The notes under the pieces were generated by a model. The model saw nothing but the letters and a program-made list of their open reading frames with translations, did no database searches and was not told where the DNA came from. From NCBI GenBank assembly GCA_964017155.1, contig OZ024860.1, positions 48,216,752 to 48,280,751 of the forward strand: DNA of 64,000 bases, read 5' to 3'. Each line of letters begins with the position of its first letter. The stretch's first letter is position 1. Position numbers and translations under genes: made by a program. This DNA is from Oasisia sp. SBJ-2009 (lineage: Eukaryota; Annelida; Polychaeta; Sabellida; Siboglinidae). Below are positions 1-13,007 of this stretch, piece after piece.

Positions 1-1971
1 GTTATCTAAACATGTGACACTTCAGCTCGATAGATCGATCGATATTCTTATGCTCACTTTCTGTATATGTCATATTACACCATAGACTTAGTGTAGCTGT
101 GTGACCAAAACCCTGTTTGATATAACGAAGGGGTCGGGGTTGACATATTGGCATTGTGATCACTGACATGTGATTGCGGTCGCTAAGACGCATACTACTA
201 CGGTGGTGGTTGATCGTTAGTCCTCACAAATGTTCAATAAGAACCATTATTTTTGGAACATATGCATGTGATATTGTAGAAGGACGGAACTGGAGCACCG
301 GTGTTATATCAAATATAGGCTGAACTGATACAATTGAGGTGGACCACGATATCATACAGGTGCCGAAAACGTAACAATTCAGTTCCAACTTTCTGGGCGT
401 TTTCTGGTCATGCACAAAACATGCCTCCAATCATCTGTTTTCGTTTTAACAATACATTAATCACATTTTGCCTTGGGATATATGTGATAAGTTAAACTAA
501 TGTCACCAACTAGTGTAAATAATTGTGTCCTGTCTGTGGTGTGTACATTTGTCTATATTTTCATTTTATATCACATGAATTAGTGTGAAAAAAAAATGAA
601 CAGTGTAACAAAATAGATGACACTTGTATAGAAGTCGAACCCACCTCAATTGTACCCTTATAATCGTATATTTGCTATATATATTTGCACTTTTTTCATT
701 CAATCTGTCAAAATACTTCCGCCCATTTTTATGTTTTATGTACATATCATTCAAACATTTTATGACATTATTCTTAACAAGACAATCCAAGTGAACATAC
801 GATTTGCTTAACAAAATACTTTGTAGTTGAAGCAGCAATATGCCAAAACAACGAACTATGCCGCTCACAAGAGGCCAGCAGTTGTTGTCAATGGTAGAGC
901 ATTTAGACAATAATACACATGGTTTTGTGAAAGAATCTGTACATATTATACATATTTTCCTAATTTTAATGTGCAAATAATATATTGTTAGATGACTAAT
1001 ATACTTGTACATATTCTATTTCAGATTCGAGCGAGCCTTCAATCAAATTAGCAACAGATAAATGCATGTTGTCATGTGTCTTGTTAATGTGAGACGTTTA
1101 ACACTAAAATTATTATTTAAAAGTGTATTTTAGTTCCTCTATTTGATCTGTATCAGAAAGCATGTTAGTCATATTTTCTTTTTAAATTGATGGTGACAGT
1201 ACAAAATAGACGTTTGCTCGAAGTAAAATGGCCTGTAAATAACAAAATATGACTGGTTAAATAATGATACCTACTTACTCGCACCCAAAATAGTCATAGG
1301 GTATAAAACAGATTAAAACATACCTAGTTCCTTAAATACACACTGGTGAGTGTTTCGTATGCTATTTGTGACTTTGTATGTGGTAGGATGGCAAAGCAAA
1401 GTTAATGATTAATTGGCTGGACTGCTTACAATACCCTCTCAACTAGAGATTTAACATTCACCAGACTAAATGGCTTGAAAAGTGTCATAGTCAAATCATG
1501 AACCAATGAAGTATGGGTTATTCAATGTCAAATTAATAGAAAAGGGTGAAATTCACATTTTCGAATATGATGACATAGTGTGTTTTGGTTTATGATAAAA
1601 AAAGTATGTTTCTCACACATTGTAGACATTCATAATCGGAGATGGAAGTCATAAAAATTTAACTTGACCTTGATACTGCTGACCTCCCTGATGTCATACT
1701 TCGACTTCTAGGTGACCTGTGTGATGGTGGTGTCACTTAAGACTATTATAATTGTCTACCTATTTAGATAATAACACGTATACCTAAATTGCTAAAACGG
1801 ATTTTTTATTATATGACCAGGCTTAGTAAAAAGATGTAACCTCACATTTCACTGATTTGTTTTTATGTTGAAGCATACATATATAGCAAGAATCCGTAAA
1901 CGTTTTAACTTGTACAGTTAAATAGTTCAGGAGTATATATGTATACATATATATATATACATATATATATA
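1..1971. other. AT-rich region without a recognisable gene
   Basis: No frame resembles a known protein. Positions about 630-735 resemble 6225-6345 (shared 'acccacctcaatt' and 'atttttatgttttat' stretches), which is the left part of the small inverted-repeat element at 6217-6626, so a diverged fragment of that family probably lies here. A 148-codon minus-strand frame at 566-1012 overlaps this fragment and is not supported as a gene. The rest may be intron, because it lies downstream of lectin exon e15 on the minus strand. Confidence 0.6.
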
Positions 1972-2214
<243 letters not shown>

Positions 2215-2292
2215 AATCACATAGTTGAATGGAGATTGGGCAATTGCCCAATATTTAGGAAGGGATGTTAAAGCTGTATGTTGCAGTCTTAC

Positions 2293-2505
2293 CGAACGTC
2301 CCGTACACTTCCACTTCGCACAGTGTCAATGTACCAGTGACGGAAGCCTGTTGTCTGATCCTCACAATGCTGCCGACAGCGTCTCGTTGACAGGGAATTC
2401 GTCTTTTCTCGCCCGTCTTGAAGGGCGCGGCTATCACACTACATGTATTCACATTAATCGCATCTTGCCGGTATGTTTCGATGACAATGTGATGAAGCTC
2501 TTCCC
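2293..2505 (-). CDS. Lectin exon e15 (type B): C-terminal half of a fucolectin-type domain
   Basis: The exon opens after an AATAG acceptor at 2506-2507 and ends at a GTAAGA donor (2292-2287). It is 213 bp, with phase 1 at both ends. The translation runs GEELHHIVIE, a Cys in NTCSV, GEKRRIPC, VGSIVRI and [10 protein letters not shown], ending in TFG. These are the landmarks of the C-terminal half of the eel-fucolectin/tachylectin-4/pentraxin-1 domain, a secreted glycan-binding beta-sandwich. All three expected Cys are present. The nearest type A exon upstream (e14) is about 29.4 kb away, across transposon-rich DNA, so e15 either follows a very long intron or belongs to another transcript. The donor implies further exons beyond the window. 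Confidence 0.85.
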
Positions 2506-2839
2506 CTATTGGAAGTATGCCACAACGAATAAGTACATACGGGTAGTATGTTATGAAGGAGCAGATGCAATACAGCCACTACAAACGTCGATGTAATTGT
2601 GATAACTCTAACGTAACAGGCGGGCATGCAGTATATGTTTGAAGGGTAAAAAGGCAACGCTTTGGTGATATGGTCCTAATAGAGTTGATAACAAGAAACA
2701 CTTTCCAAAAACAATGATATTTTTAATGTCAGCGGTTAAAAAAACAATTTATAACACATAACCATCGAAAGTCTATGGATTACGCCATTTTATAAGCATA
2801 ATGACGTAGCGCAATCGACTTGATCGGCATGAAATGTGC

Positions 2840-3830
2840 ATGCTATCTATTACTTATTGACATAACCATAAAAACGACCACCATCAGCCACCAAACTTCT
2901 CTCTCCTCACATATCTTACATACATATACTATGTTACAAAAAGTCACTTGCATTCCTCTAACGAAGAAAATTCACGAGAAAGACGCGCAGATCTTGACGG
3001 CAACTCAACCTCCTCGGCGACAATCTGCGGTTACCGTAAAATCGCTATGAAAAATTGCTTTACACAAAATACCGTTAGGCGGCGCGTTTGTGCTCGTCAA
3101 TATTTATAAACTTTACTTACTGCATTCGTACGCGCCAAATAGTTTAATTCATTATATAAGTAATATAATATTGACAAATTGCTGGAATAATATGTTCTTA
3201 TATATAATGTGTGTATGTGCTGAATGAAAATTATTACGTCGTAATTATTTTACCATTTTTATTATTTATTACTATTAACCAAACCTTTACATTCATTGAA
3301 CACTATTGTTGTTATGACATTTGTATGGTATTGTTATGTCTGATAGGTCACTTTAGTTAATTAGCATGGACGTTTTCTTCTTATTGTATTCTTATTTAAT
3401 AGTAGTATATTGTGAAGCGCCACAAACAATTATGAATGTGGTGCTAAACGAAATAAAATATATTATTATATTATAATAAACCTTATAATTTCCTGCAAAT
3501 ATTAGTGATGGTGATAATTAATTACTATTTTATATATCATTTATAAGTAATTCAACTATTTCGATCGTGAATTACTTATATTCATGCGCACAAACGTGTC
3601 GTCTGAAGGAATTTGGTGTAAAGCTAACTTATATAACCATTTTACATTACGGCGGAGCGGCCGACGAAGTTCCCGTCGTGATCAGCGCGTTTGTTTTGTG
3701 AATGTTCTTTGTTAGAGGAATGCACGTTATTTTTGTTTATATAACATAGTGTATGTATGTAAGATAGTTGGGGAAAAGTTGGGCGGCTGTTGGTTGTCGT
3801 TTCCATGGTTAGTTCAATATAACTTCCCGG
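2840..3830. mobile_element. Inverted-repeat (foldback/MITE-like) element, about 1 kb
   Basis: The arms are about 270 bp. The left arm (2840-3115) reads 'ttgcattcctctaacgaag' and 'gcgcgtttgtgct'. The right arm (3565-3830) carries the reverse complement with about 75-80% identity by eye ('ctttgttagaggaatgca', 'gcacaaacgtgtcg'). The centre (3116-3564) is AT-rich and non-coding, with no transposase frame. It lies in the presumed intron before exon e15. The exact ends and any target duplication are not resolved. The 2506-2839 stretch next to it shows nothing. Confidence 0.75.
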
Positions 3831-4479
3831 TTGGCTGGCCTCCGCATTGTGTCAGTGAATGTTCCGACGAATCCGCAGGACCACTGTTTCAGTTATGGGT
3901 TATTCAAAGGGTAATGACAGCTTACTGATAGTGTCTTTCCCTGTACTATTGCTACAAGCATATGAGGAACAGTGTGACAGTGGTGTTGCGATTTTGTTGT
4001 AAACAGACGTAAGGCATCTTTAACGAACAGTTTGGCTCTGCTTTATTATGACAGCTGAACCAGCAGACAGCACGGTGACGTATTACGTTCCAAAGTGGAG
4101 ATGATAGAAGCTGGTTTTCGATTGATTGCATCGAACAAAACGGACCCGTCGATGGTTTTGCTAGCTTTGTCAACCTTAAGACCACTTTCTAAGTTAAAAT
4201 TAAATTATTAATAATTTTGATTATAGATGCAAATGGTTAATTTGTGTAAACTCTTTTAGGTGCATTGGACCAAACTGTTGCCTTTTTGCCCATTATACAC
4301 TACCTAAGTTAACCAGCGAAATATATATATGTATCATCGTATGTTTGTATACAGTATAAAGACAAGCAAAGAGGCTCGGATGAGACCGCGAAAAACATAT
4401 CCAAACCTGAGTAGCTGGAGAACAATAACAAGACCAGAATGTACACATTAAAACTAGCAATTAGTTTTTTTTTTAACAA
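3831..4479. other. Non-coding stretch
   Basis: I see no protein similarity, RNA gene or clear repeat here. The 77-codon minus-strand frame at 3952-4185 has no recognisable motif. Confidence 0.5.
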
Positions 4480-4790
4480 GATTTAACAAGATTGCCACCT
4501 AGAGAATCAACTCTAGATGGCAGGTGGACAAGGAAGCCGTTTGGCTTATCGAGAGTCCAACCTATCTATCTAAGTATACCCTGCCCGTCTTAGGTATATG
4601 TCAATTTTATTTTTAAACATATTAACACTTCTAGCACCTACACAATCAGCTGATAATTTGTTCCATTCGTTTACTACTCTTTGGGAAAATGAAAATTTTC
4701 TAATATCTAGTCTACACTGCTTCTTTGCTAATGCAACTCCATGTCCTCTAGTCCTTCTCTCTTCCTTGACCGTGAAAAAAAATAGTTACG
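4480..4790 (-). mobile_element. 5'-truncated LINE: last codons of the reverse transcriptase ORF plus 3' UTR hairpin
   Basis: The minus strand from about 4790 to a TAG stop at 4572-4570 reads GHGVALAKKQ, RKFSFSQRVVNEWNKLS, then ARSVNMFKNKID and a short basic end. This is the usual C-terminus of a CR1/L2/Jockey-type non-LTR reverse transcriptase, where an RVVNxWNxLP block is followed by SxxxFKxxLD. The 3' UTR holds a stem, GCCATCTAGAG...CTCTAGGTGGC, followed by AATCTTGTTAAATCTTGTT and an A-rich tail. A second copy with the same C-terminus and hairpin lies at 23475-23735 on the plus strand. The clade is uncertain. Confidence 0.75.
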
Positions 4791-5316
4791 GTGTAATAAG
4801 GCTAAATGGGCATGTTATCGTTTTGTATGTATATGTGATTAAGGTTCTATAAATAATTTGTCACGGACAATAACAGCAATATTCCCCATATTTGTTAACT
4901 GGTATACTTACTATGCAGAAGCTATGTAAACATATGTGATATTTTACTAACAGCCATTATCCATGTTCATGGTTGACAATTATTACTGACGTTTTTTTAA
5001 TCTTTAGGCCAATGTTTGTGTATATGGCCAAAACAAATAGTGTATCAGCTTTAGTTTCAAACGTTCTCAGCAAGAACACTTTATTTGCAGATGTGTATCA
5101 TGTGGCCGGTATTTGTATTAACATGACGTAGATCAGCGGGCATTTAAATATGTGATATATTCTCAAAAATACGTATGATCAATATTAACTACCACATTTA
5201 ATGACAATGAGCCATATATTATTTTAATTTGTGATTTGGAATTAATATATATACTATGGCTTTGTGTCTTAACATATAACAACAAACATAAACAATAAAC
5301 AGTCGCTAACAAAGAT
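4791..5316. other. AT-rich non-coding stretch
   Basis: No gene or distinct repeat is visible. Confidence 0.5.
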
Positions 5317-5339
5317 TGCTTAATGAATTTCGTGAGTAG

Positions 5340-5413
<74 letters not shown>

Positions 5414-5434
5414 ATACTCACGAAGTCCATTAAG

Positions 5435-5496
<62 letters not shown>

Positions 5497-5525
5497 ATAA
5501 ATCCAAGGGTTAGGCGACACCTTGT
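5317..5525. repeat. Two (TA)n tracts enclosing a 25-bp unit
   Basis: TA tracts at about 5342-5411 and 5437-5494. Between them lies TGGATACTCACGAAGTCCAT followed by TAAGCA. Just before the first tract (5317-5340) is its inverted copy, TGCTTAATGAATTTCGTGAG, so the first tract would form the loop of a hairpin. The second tract is followed by 'ggttaggcgacac'. The same 25-bp unit, again between two TA tracts, and the same GCGACAC motif occur at 29400-29680, so this is an interspersed repeat and not a random microsatellite. Confidence 0.85.
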
Positions 5526-6216
5526 AAATCGCAAGGGTTGGGCGACAGTTTGTATATATTCAACTAAGCATAACAATTACATAAAAATTAGTCTAGTATG
5601 TATAAACCATCTACTATAATACAGTGCCGAACGTTTTTGTAAGCAATAGTTAAAATTAAGAGATATACTTTTGGTGTCGCCTAAATAGTGTCGCCTTAAC
5701 GTAACCGTTCAAAATGTTCACGCAAAGTTACAAGCTTACGGCGACACAAAGAAAACGCTGGATGTATGTTTTGCAAACCAATCAGCGAAGAGCAGTACTC
5801 TAAGGTCAAGGTTGTAAATGGCCAACGATGGGTTTCGCAAAACTCTCGACTCAATTATTTGTTGCGCTTTCTCGTGAAAGATTCGTTGTGGAATCTGGCA
5901 GACGCAAATTATAAAGAACGGGAATAATGGTTACGTAAACCTTGCAAGTTTTCTAGGCGCCAGGTGACGTAAGATGTCGAAAATAAAGGATTATACCGGC
6001 ATAGCGGTTCTGCCAGCGTCGTCGTCGTCTGATAATCATGACATGTAATTATGTAAGTATAGACATCGATATCCTGATATTTTAATTAATTAAAACTGAC
6101 TTGATTAATTCGAAGAGATATTTATTAGTTTGAGCTTGACGTGAAATTGGCATTTTATGAAACGGTGCCCGTCTGAATTCGCAGGATATCATACTAGCCG
6201 GCAGTTATGGGGGTTA
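5526..6216. other. Non-coding stretch with GCGACA motifs
   Basis: 'ggcgacag', 'ggtgtcgcct', 'agtgtcgcctt' and 'cggcgacac' recur between 5540 and 5760 in both orientations. This suggests the body of the same repeat family seen at 29400-29460. No coding potential is seen. Confidence 0.45.
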
Positions 6217-6626
6217 TGCAGAATTCGGACCCACCTCAATTTTGCCATTGTAACTGTATCTTTGATTTTGTCAACATTTGATAATTGATCTTGTTAATTC
6301 AATCATTTAATATCATCTTGCGCATATTTATGTTTTATAAACAGCGCGTCTTGGCATACTTTTGAAGTCGAAAAGACAGCGCAGTCGGCATAAACAAACT
6401 GTTTATCGCTCATTCCATGTGCACGGCGCCGTGACACATGCATCGCTGCGCTTGCGACTGGCACAAATCGGAGCACTATTTGGATCTAAAAATGCAATAT
6501 TTTTGAAACAAAAATATACCTGGGAATGCTGATTGATCATGTTTAGGATTAGGGTTTGTGTGAGGTATCCAATATAGACAAATATGCAGTTATAATGGCA
6601 AAATTGAAGCGGGTCGGAATTCTGCA
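6217..6626. mobile_element. Small inverted-repeat element (MITE) with TA target duplication
   Basis: The element starts TGCAGAATTCGGACCC and ends GGGTCGGAATTCTGCA. The terminal inverted repeats extend inward for about 45 bp (CAATTTTGCCATT facing AATGGCAAAATTG) and are flanked by TA on both sides (6215-6216 and 6627-6628). At 410 bp with no coding capacity it fits a Tc1/mariner-type MITE, but that assignment rests only on the TA flank. A partial relative lies at about 630-735. Confidence 0.75.
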
Positions 6627-6700
6627 TAAGTGTAACTGGCTCTGCCTCTGGCTCTGGTCTGGACGATGAGGTATGAAGTCGATGGATATCATAATATAGG

Positions 6701-9700
6701 TTAGGTATATAAAAAAAAAATGAATATGTTATACCATCATTTAGATGGTGCCATGTGATAGATAATAATATGTAGTTAATAAAACTTTTTTGAAATCTTC
6801 AGTATTTAGGGAGAAATAAACATTTTAAATCTTAAAATTGCTGCATTTTTTTCTATTGTATTTTGGTCCATTTCTTGTGCACAGGTTGTATAATGACTGC
6901 ATGAAATAGGTTGGAAACCAGTAATAACATTGGAACCATTTAACTTACGCATGTGAAACTAAAAATGGGTCAACCCTTTGGGAAATATAATTTGTTGTGA
7001 CCTTGATTTGACCTTCAAAGTTGACCTAGATATTATATCTGACCTAGATTTGACCCACAGTATGGTGTTAATTATTCATTGTTTAGTTTTATTACAGAAA
7101 AGGGTTATAAGATTAATTTGTGGTGCCAAAAGACTTGATCGCACAAACTTACTCTTTCACAATGTACATATTCTTAAAACACCAGATCTTGTCAAACTAA
7201 AAACTGCTATAATTATGTTTAAGGCATATTGTTATATAAATTACCAATGAATGTACAAAAATTATTCAGAATACATGAATCACGATATTCATCCAGGCAT
7301 AAATGTAACTTCAAGCAAATCTATGTACGTATTAACTTTAAAAATATGTGTATTTCTGTTACTGGGGTTAAACTTTGGCACACCCTCGATAATTCACTGG
7401 TTAGTGTAAAAATGTTCACCATTTCAAAAAGTGTTCTACAGATAGACTAATGGTATAATGTTGGTAAAATTGTTTAGGTAATGAGCCTTGCTAACATTTA
7501 AATATAAAAACTGTGAATATAGCAACTTTATGGACACTTTAAACGGTTATTAGAACTTGACCTAATTATTTGACCTATATTTCACATATGAACTATATAC
7601 TCGAATTTATTGCATAATTAATTCATAAATTCACCATGAATCTTGATAAACCCTTTGATATGTGAATTATTTTGTGACCTTGACTTGACCTTTACAGTTA
7701 CATTCCCATGTGTTTCTATAGTATTATTTGGCCCAATGCATTTGCATTAACTTTTTATTGATGACACAATTCTGCTTTAAACATTTAACATTTGAAGTAT
7801 GAAGACTGCCAATGTAATGGCTTTATTACTATGTAATCTGTAAAACAGGTTTACAACTTGACATATATTTCACAGTTGACTTATATAATGGAAGAGCTTG
7901 CGTAAGTAATTCATACATGCACCATCAAACTTGATAAACACCTAGAGCTAGGGCTAGGTGTTAGAAATGTAATTGTTTTTCATAACTTTGCCTTGACTTT
8001 TGCAGTTGACCTGCATTCTGACCTAGATTTAATCTACATAATGGTATTAATTCCTATTAATGATATAATTTATCTGAAAATGAATGAGGAACTTGGCAGT
8101 TGTAGTTCGGAAGCAAACTCACTAATATAATGACTGATATGCTATGTAAACTTTTTGTATGTGGTTATGACAGCATAACTTACATGTACTTGACCTACAT
8201 TTTGCACTTCACCTATTATATAGTGTAATTTATTAATAAAATTGCATACTGGACTTTAGAGGGATTACACTATCAGATACATTAATTGACATTAATGTGG
8301 CATAGCATCAAGTGTTGGTACAACCTGCAGTTTGACCTACTATTTTACTTCTGAATTATATTTGGAAAATGATTGCGTTATTTAGTTATATAATACATGA
8401 GCACACAACAGCTTTTGGGGATGGATACAGTGTGACAAACTGACAAAACATGAGATATCATAAATACATCAAGGCAATTTATTATTTTAGACATAACGTA
8501 AACAGTGCTGCAACACCTTTCATGATGTCACCAAGGTTAACATTAAAAAACTGATTTATATAAATGTTTATAATAGATCACATGCTTAAGTCAGAGCAGC
8601 ATACACTGAAGTATATTCACACACCATAATGGTAATATGTGTAAATCAAGTGTTTTATTTTCGTGATAGGTAATGTGAATAAGTCTATGTTATAAACTTA
8701 TATGCACTGAAGTAAAGTTCATCAATTAATGTAAGTCCATGCAATATGCACTAAATAAAAGTGTGTAGCTTCATCATAGGTAATGACTAATGTGCATTAA
8801 GTCCAAGCAATATGCATTAAAGTTCATAATTTTTCTGTGAAAGTCCATTGGGAGCTCTCCGACTTGCTGATGAGTCGACCCATGTCAGGACCAATGTCTA
8901 CAATTCTCAGTTAAATACCAGCTTTCATTATGTGAGTACATTTCACTGCACATAACTTCCAGTTGAGCAACAGGTGTAAACTAGGCATAACTAGCCACAC
9001 CATTGATTTCTGCTGATGTCACAGTTCTGCCAGTTATTGAAGAATGGAAACATTGTAGTAGCAGTATCTACAATTCCCAAGATCATACTGCAATGTTCTT
9101 CAAGTGTATACATTGTTATTGCACATAAATTCAAGTAGAAAAGAGAGAATGAAGCAAATGCGATACCAGACACTTCTCTCGAGATCAAAGAGTGTTGTCA
9201 GTTCTTGAGAAGTTGACCCATGCGTGCACTGGCATCACTGACATTCACACAGCTTTCACTATAGGTAATGTTCATAAGTCCATGCGATATGCATTGAAGT
9301 TCACAATTTCTCTGTGATAGTCCATGGGGAACTCTCCAAGTTGTTGATGAGTTGACCCTCTAGGTACTGCTGGTGGCTATGATATATCTTATGTCGCTGG
9401 AAGCCTGGCGCTGGATCTCAAAGTGAATAAATCTTTAGTCATATCAGTTGGACACTGTGCCTGTGTTCAAAGAACATCAACAAACTAGAAGCAAAATTGT
9501 CAGTCTGAAATTAAGACTATGCAAACAGATTATTTTTAGCCAATTTAGACACATTTTATTAGCAACCGTAGATCCAGTGATTTCATCGTCGTGTGCCATA
9601 ATCTGTGAGTGATATAAACAATTGTAATATTTCAATTTATCGAAAACCTTATAAGCAACTGCTCACAATAAACACCACAGTAAGTGCAGGAAAATTATGG

Positions 9701-11869
9701 AACAACCTGTGGACGTGATGTTTATGCAGTAAATGTGTTGCGGCATGTAGCAGTGATTTTGAACAAGACGAGGTAGAAACCGAGTGGTTCAGTTTGGATT
9801 TTGAAGTGATAATCGTTTTACAAAAATCGTAGTATTTCACTAAATAAGAATTAATTTGACAATTTACTTCCATGCCATTGATGAAATAAATATTCTGATT
9901 CATAATGTTGATACAGCTATAGTTGCTAGAGGATTGAAATTGAAACAGAATGTTAACAAGTACTACTTAGTGGCTAGTTACGTATATAGTCTACACCTGT
10001 TGCTCAACTGGAAGTTATGTGCAGTTAAATGTACTCACATACCGAAAGGTGCTATTCAACTGAGAATTATAGACATTGGTCCTGACATGGGTCGACTCAT
10101 CAGCAAGTTGGAGAGTTCCCAATGAACTTTCACAGAGAAATTATGAACTTCAATGCATATTGCTTGGACTTAATGCACATTAGTCATTACCTATAATGAT
10201 GCTACACACTATTCTTTAGTGCATATTGCATGGACTGATATTATATTAATTTATGAACTTTACTTCAATGCATATAAGTTTATAACATGAACTTATGCAC
10301 ATTACCTATCATAAAAAAGCACTGGTTTTACACATAAATAAATTATTACCATCATGGTGTGTGAGTATACTTCAGTGAATGCTGCACAGACTTAAGCATG
10401 TGTTCTGTTTGATTTTTTTATATAAATAATCTGCTCTTTTAATGTTAGCCTTGGTGACATTATGAACAGTGTTGCGGCACTGTTTACATTATGCCTATTA
10501 TGCCTTGTGCTCATGTATTAATGAATTATAACTAAATAACACAATCATTTTCCAAATACAATTCAGAAGTAGAATAGTAGTTCAAACTTTAGGTTGTACC
10601 AAAACTTGATGCTAGGTCACATTAATGTTATTAGTTAATGTTTACATGTGTATCTGATATTTGTCATCCCTCTAATATTCAGAGTGCAATTTTATTAATA
10701 AATTACACTATCAATAGGTGAAGTGCGAAATGTAGGTCAAGTAAATAAGGTATGCTGTCATAACCACGTACAAAAAGTTTACAAAGTATATAAGTCATTA
10801 TATTAGTGAGTTTACCCCGAACTACAACTGCCAAACTAGTTCCTAATTAATTTTCAGGTAAATCATTAATAGGAATTAATACCAATATGTATGTTAAATC
10901 TAGGTCAAACCTAGAATGCAGGTCAAGACAAAGTTATCAAAAACAATTACATTTCCTAAAAACCTAGCCCTAGGTTTGTATCAAGATTCATGGTGCCTGT
11001 ATGAATTACTTATGCAAGTTTTTTCCATTATATAGGTCAAATGTGAAATATAGGTCAAGTTGTAAACACGTTTTACAGATTACATAGTAATAAAGTGAGT
11101 ACATTGGCAGTCTGCATAATGCAAATATTAACTGTGCACATTTTAAAGCAAAATTACGTCGTCAATAAAAAGTTAATGCAAATGCAGTGGGCCAAATATA
11201 GAAAAGCATGGGAAGGTCAACTGTGTAGATCAAGTTAAGGTCACAAAATAAATGATAGTCATGTCAAAGGGTTTATCAAAATTCATGATGAATTTATTAA
11301 CATTTTAATTATGCAATAAATACAAGTATGTAGGTTGATCAGATGTGAGATCTAGGTCAAGTAATTAGGTCAAATTCTAATAACCGTTTAAAGTGCCCAT
11401 AAAGTTGCTGTATTGACAGTTTTTATATTTATATGTTAACAAGGCTCATGTCTTAAAAAATTTCACCTAAGTTATACTATTAATGGGAATTAATACCATG
11501 CTATGGGTCAAATCTAGGCCATATATAAAATCTAGGTCAACTTTGAAGGTCAAATCAAGGTCACAACAAATTTACGTTTTCTAAAGGGTTGACCCATTTA
11601 TGGTTTCACATGCGTAAGTTAAATTGTTCCAATGTTTTCACTGGTTTCCAACCTATCCTATGCAGTCATTATGCATCCTGTGCACAAGAAATGGACCAAA
11701 ATATAATAGACAAAAATGCAGCAATTTTAAGATTAAAAAATAAATTTCTCCATAAATAGTGAAGATTTTTTTAAAGTAAAAAGTGTTATTAACTACATAT
11801 TTGTATCTATCACATGGTACCATTTAAATGATGATATAACATATTCTAATTTTGTGTTGAGATACCTAA
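6701..11869. mobile_element. Giant inverted repeat, about 5.2 kb, with arms of about 1.9-2.3 kb
   Basis: The left arm (6701-8997) and right arm (9970-11869) are reverse complements over almost their whole length. Examples: left 'atggtccatttcttgtgcacagg'-like sequence at about 6866 pairs with 'ctgtgcacaagaaatggacc' at about 11678; left 'ttgagcaacaggtgta' at 8966 pairs with 'tacacctgttgctcaa' at 10000. Both arms are full of TGACCTAGATTTGACC-like short repeats. The spacer (8998-9969) carries a partial direct repeat of the inner left arm (9240-9360 resembles 8775-8890). No transposase is visible. The arms differ by one insertion, the LINE piece at 7078-7449, present only on the left. Confidence 0.85.
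7078..7449 (+). pseudogene. LINE reverse transcriptase C-terminal fragment inserted in the left arm
   Basis: The frame starting near 7090 reads LLQKRVIRLICGAKRLDRTN, then LFHNVHILKTPDLVKLK and an MFKAYCY block. After a one-base frame change near 7245 it continues PMNVQKLF, SRYSSRHK and VTGVKLWHTLDNS, ending SVLQID plus stop. This is the thumb and C-terminus of a CR1/L2/Jockey-type LINE (QKRxIRxIxGA ... GxKxWNSLP ... FK). The right arm of the giant inverted repeat passes straight from the sequence before 7075 to that after 7455, so the fragment arrived after the arms formed or was lost from one arm. It is dead: truncated and frameshifted. Confidence 0.7.
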
Positions 11870-13007
11870 GTACTTACTACTAGCAGTGCGGATATGACAT
11901 ATCTGTACATTTATATTCACTCTACAAATCACGACCTTAAATTTCAGCTAAGTCCAATAACGTCGCATAACTTACGTAGCGCTTTTACATTCTATTTTAA
12001 TCCACATGATCATGCACAGATTGGCATGCCACGTTCTGGTCTTGACATAGTGAAAGAAAGACATGCACATAGAACACAACATTTTTTGCCATGTTTGTGT
12101 AAATTCCATGTAATATATTTTAAAGATTTAGCACATAAATATTGACTGCATTCTGTGATTAGATTACAGGAAAATAGGGTATATACCAAAACGTATGTAA
12201 TAGTATAGGGTATTACTAAACTGAAAATATATATGTATATTATATACTATATACATACAAGTGATAGGGTATGCCCTCTTGTTTTTCAGAAAAGGCTGAA
12301 ATGTCCGTGACGTGAAAACGATATGATGGACTACATATTTTGCACGAATACTTCACCGGTTCCAACCTATAGGGATTGCTCTTGGTGTGAACTTTATTTG
12401 AGTGTTGTTCCTCATTTAAAATACATTTTGATGATATGATACAAAATAAAATAATTTCACTATGTTCAATGTTCCTTTTGTTTATTGTTGTACAATATTG
12501 TTAAAGCCAGAATGGGGATTTCATAACTGGTTCTCTTAATGAACCCGTTGCTCATTATGTTAGTCATTGTGAAAGTTCGCTGTGCCTAGCGATGTGGTCC
12601 AAACTGCCTGGTAATGTGTTGAAACATATAAAACAATATATTTATATGTAAAATATCCAGTTCCTGTCAGTAGACTCGCAATAGATGATGACACAGCTAT
12701 TTCCCAAAACCGAGGTAGTAGCAAACTGCCCCCAGCCCGTTCACTTGGCCCCACTCTGGCTAACTTGTCAATTTTGACATTCTAGTGACTTTTTTTAAAC
12801 AATATGCTTCAATATTCATAGGCAGTCTCTAAAATGGCCTTTTCAGTAAAACACTATCTAAACTGTGAATTTATCGAGAGGAAGTTCTTGATTGTTCTCA
12901 TAAATATTAGTTGGATAAGATTGCACTATAAATTGACTATCTAATGGAAACTACTGTATTTTTAAACAAAAAACATGTTTAAAAGAAAGTATAACATAGC
13001 AATGAGC
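11870..13007. other. Non-coding stretch
   Basis: I see no recognisable gene. The open frames at 11894-12145 (plus) and 12560-12754 (minus) match no family I know. Confidence 0.45.

Noticed and set aside
566..1012. 148-codon minus frame
   Set aside because: Overlaps sequence repeated at 6225-6345, has no domain, and is most likely an AT-rich chance frame.
7000..8100. TGACCT-type half-site arrays as a hormone-receptor regulatory region
   Set aside because: The motifs are part of a repeated transposon-like arm occurring in both orientations. No gene promoter is nearby, so a regulatory claim is unsupported.
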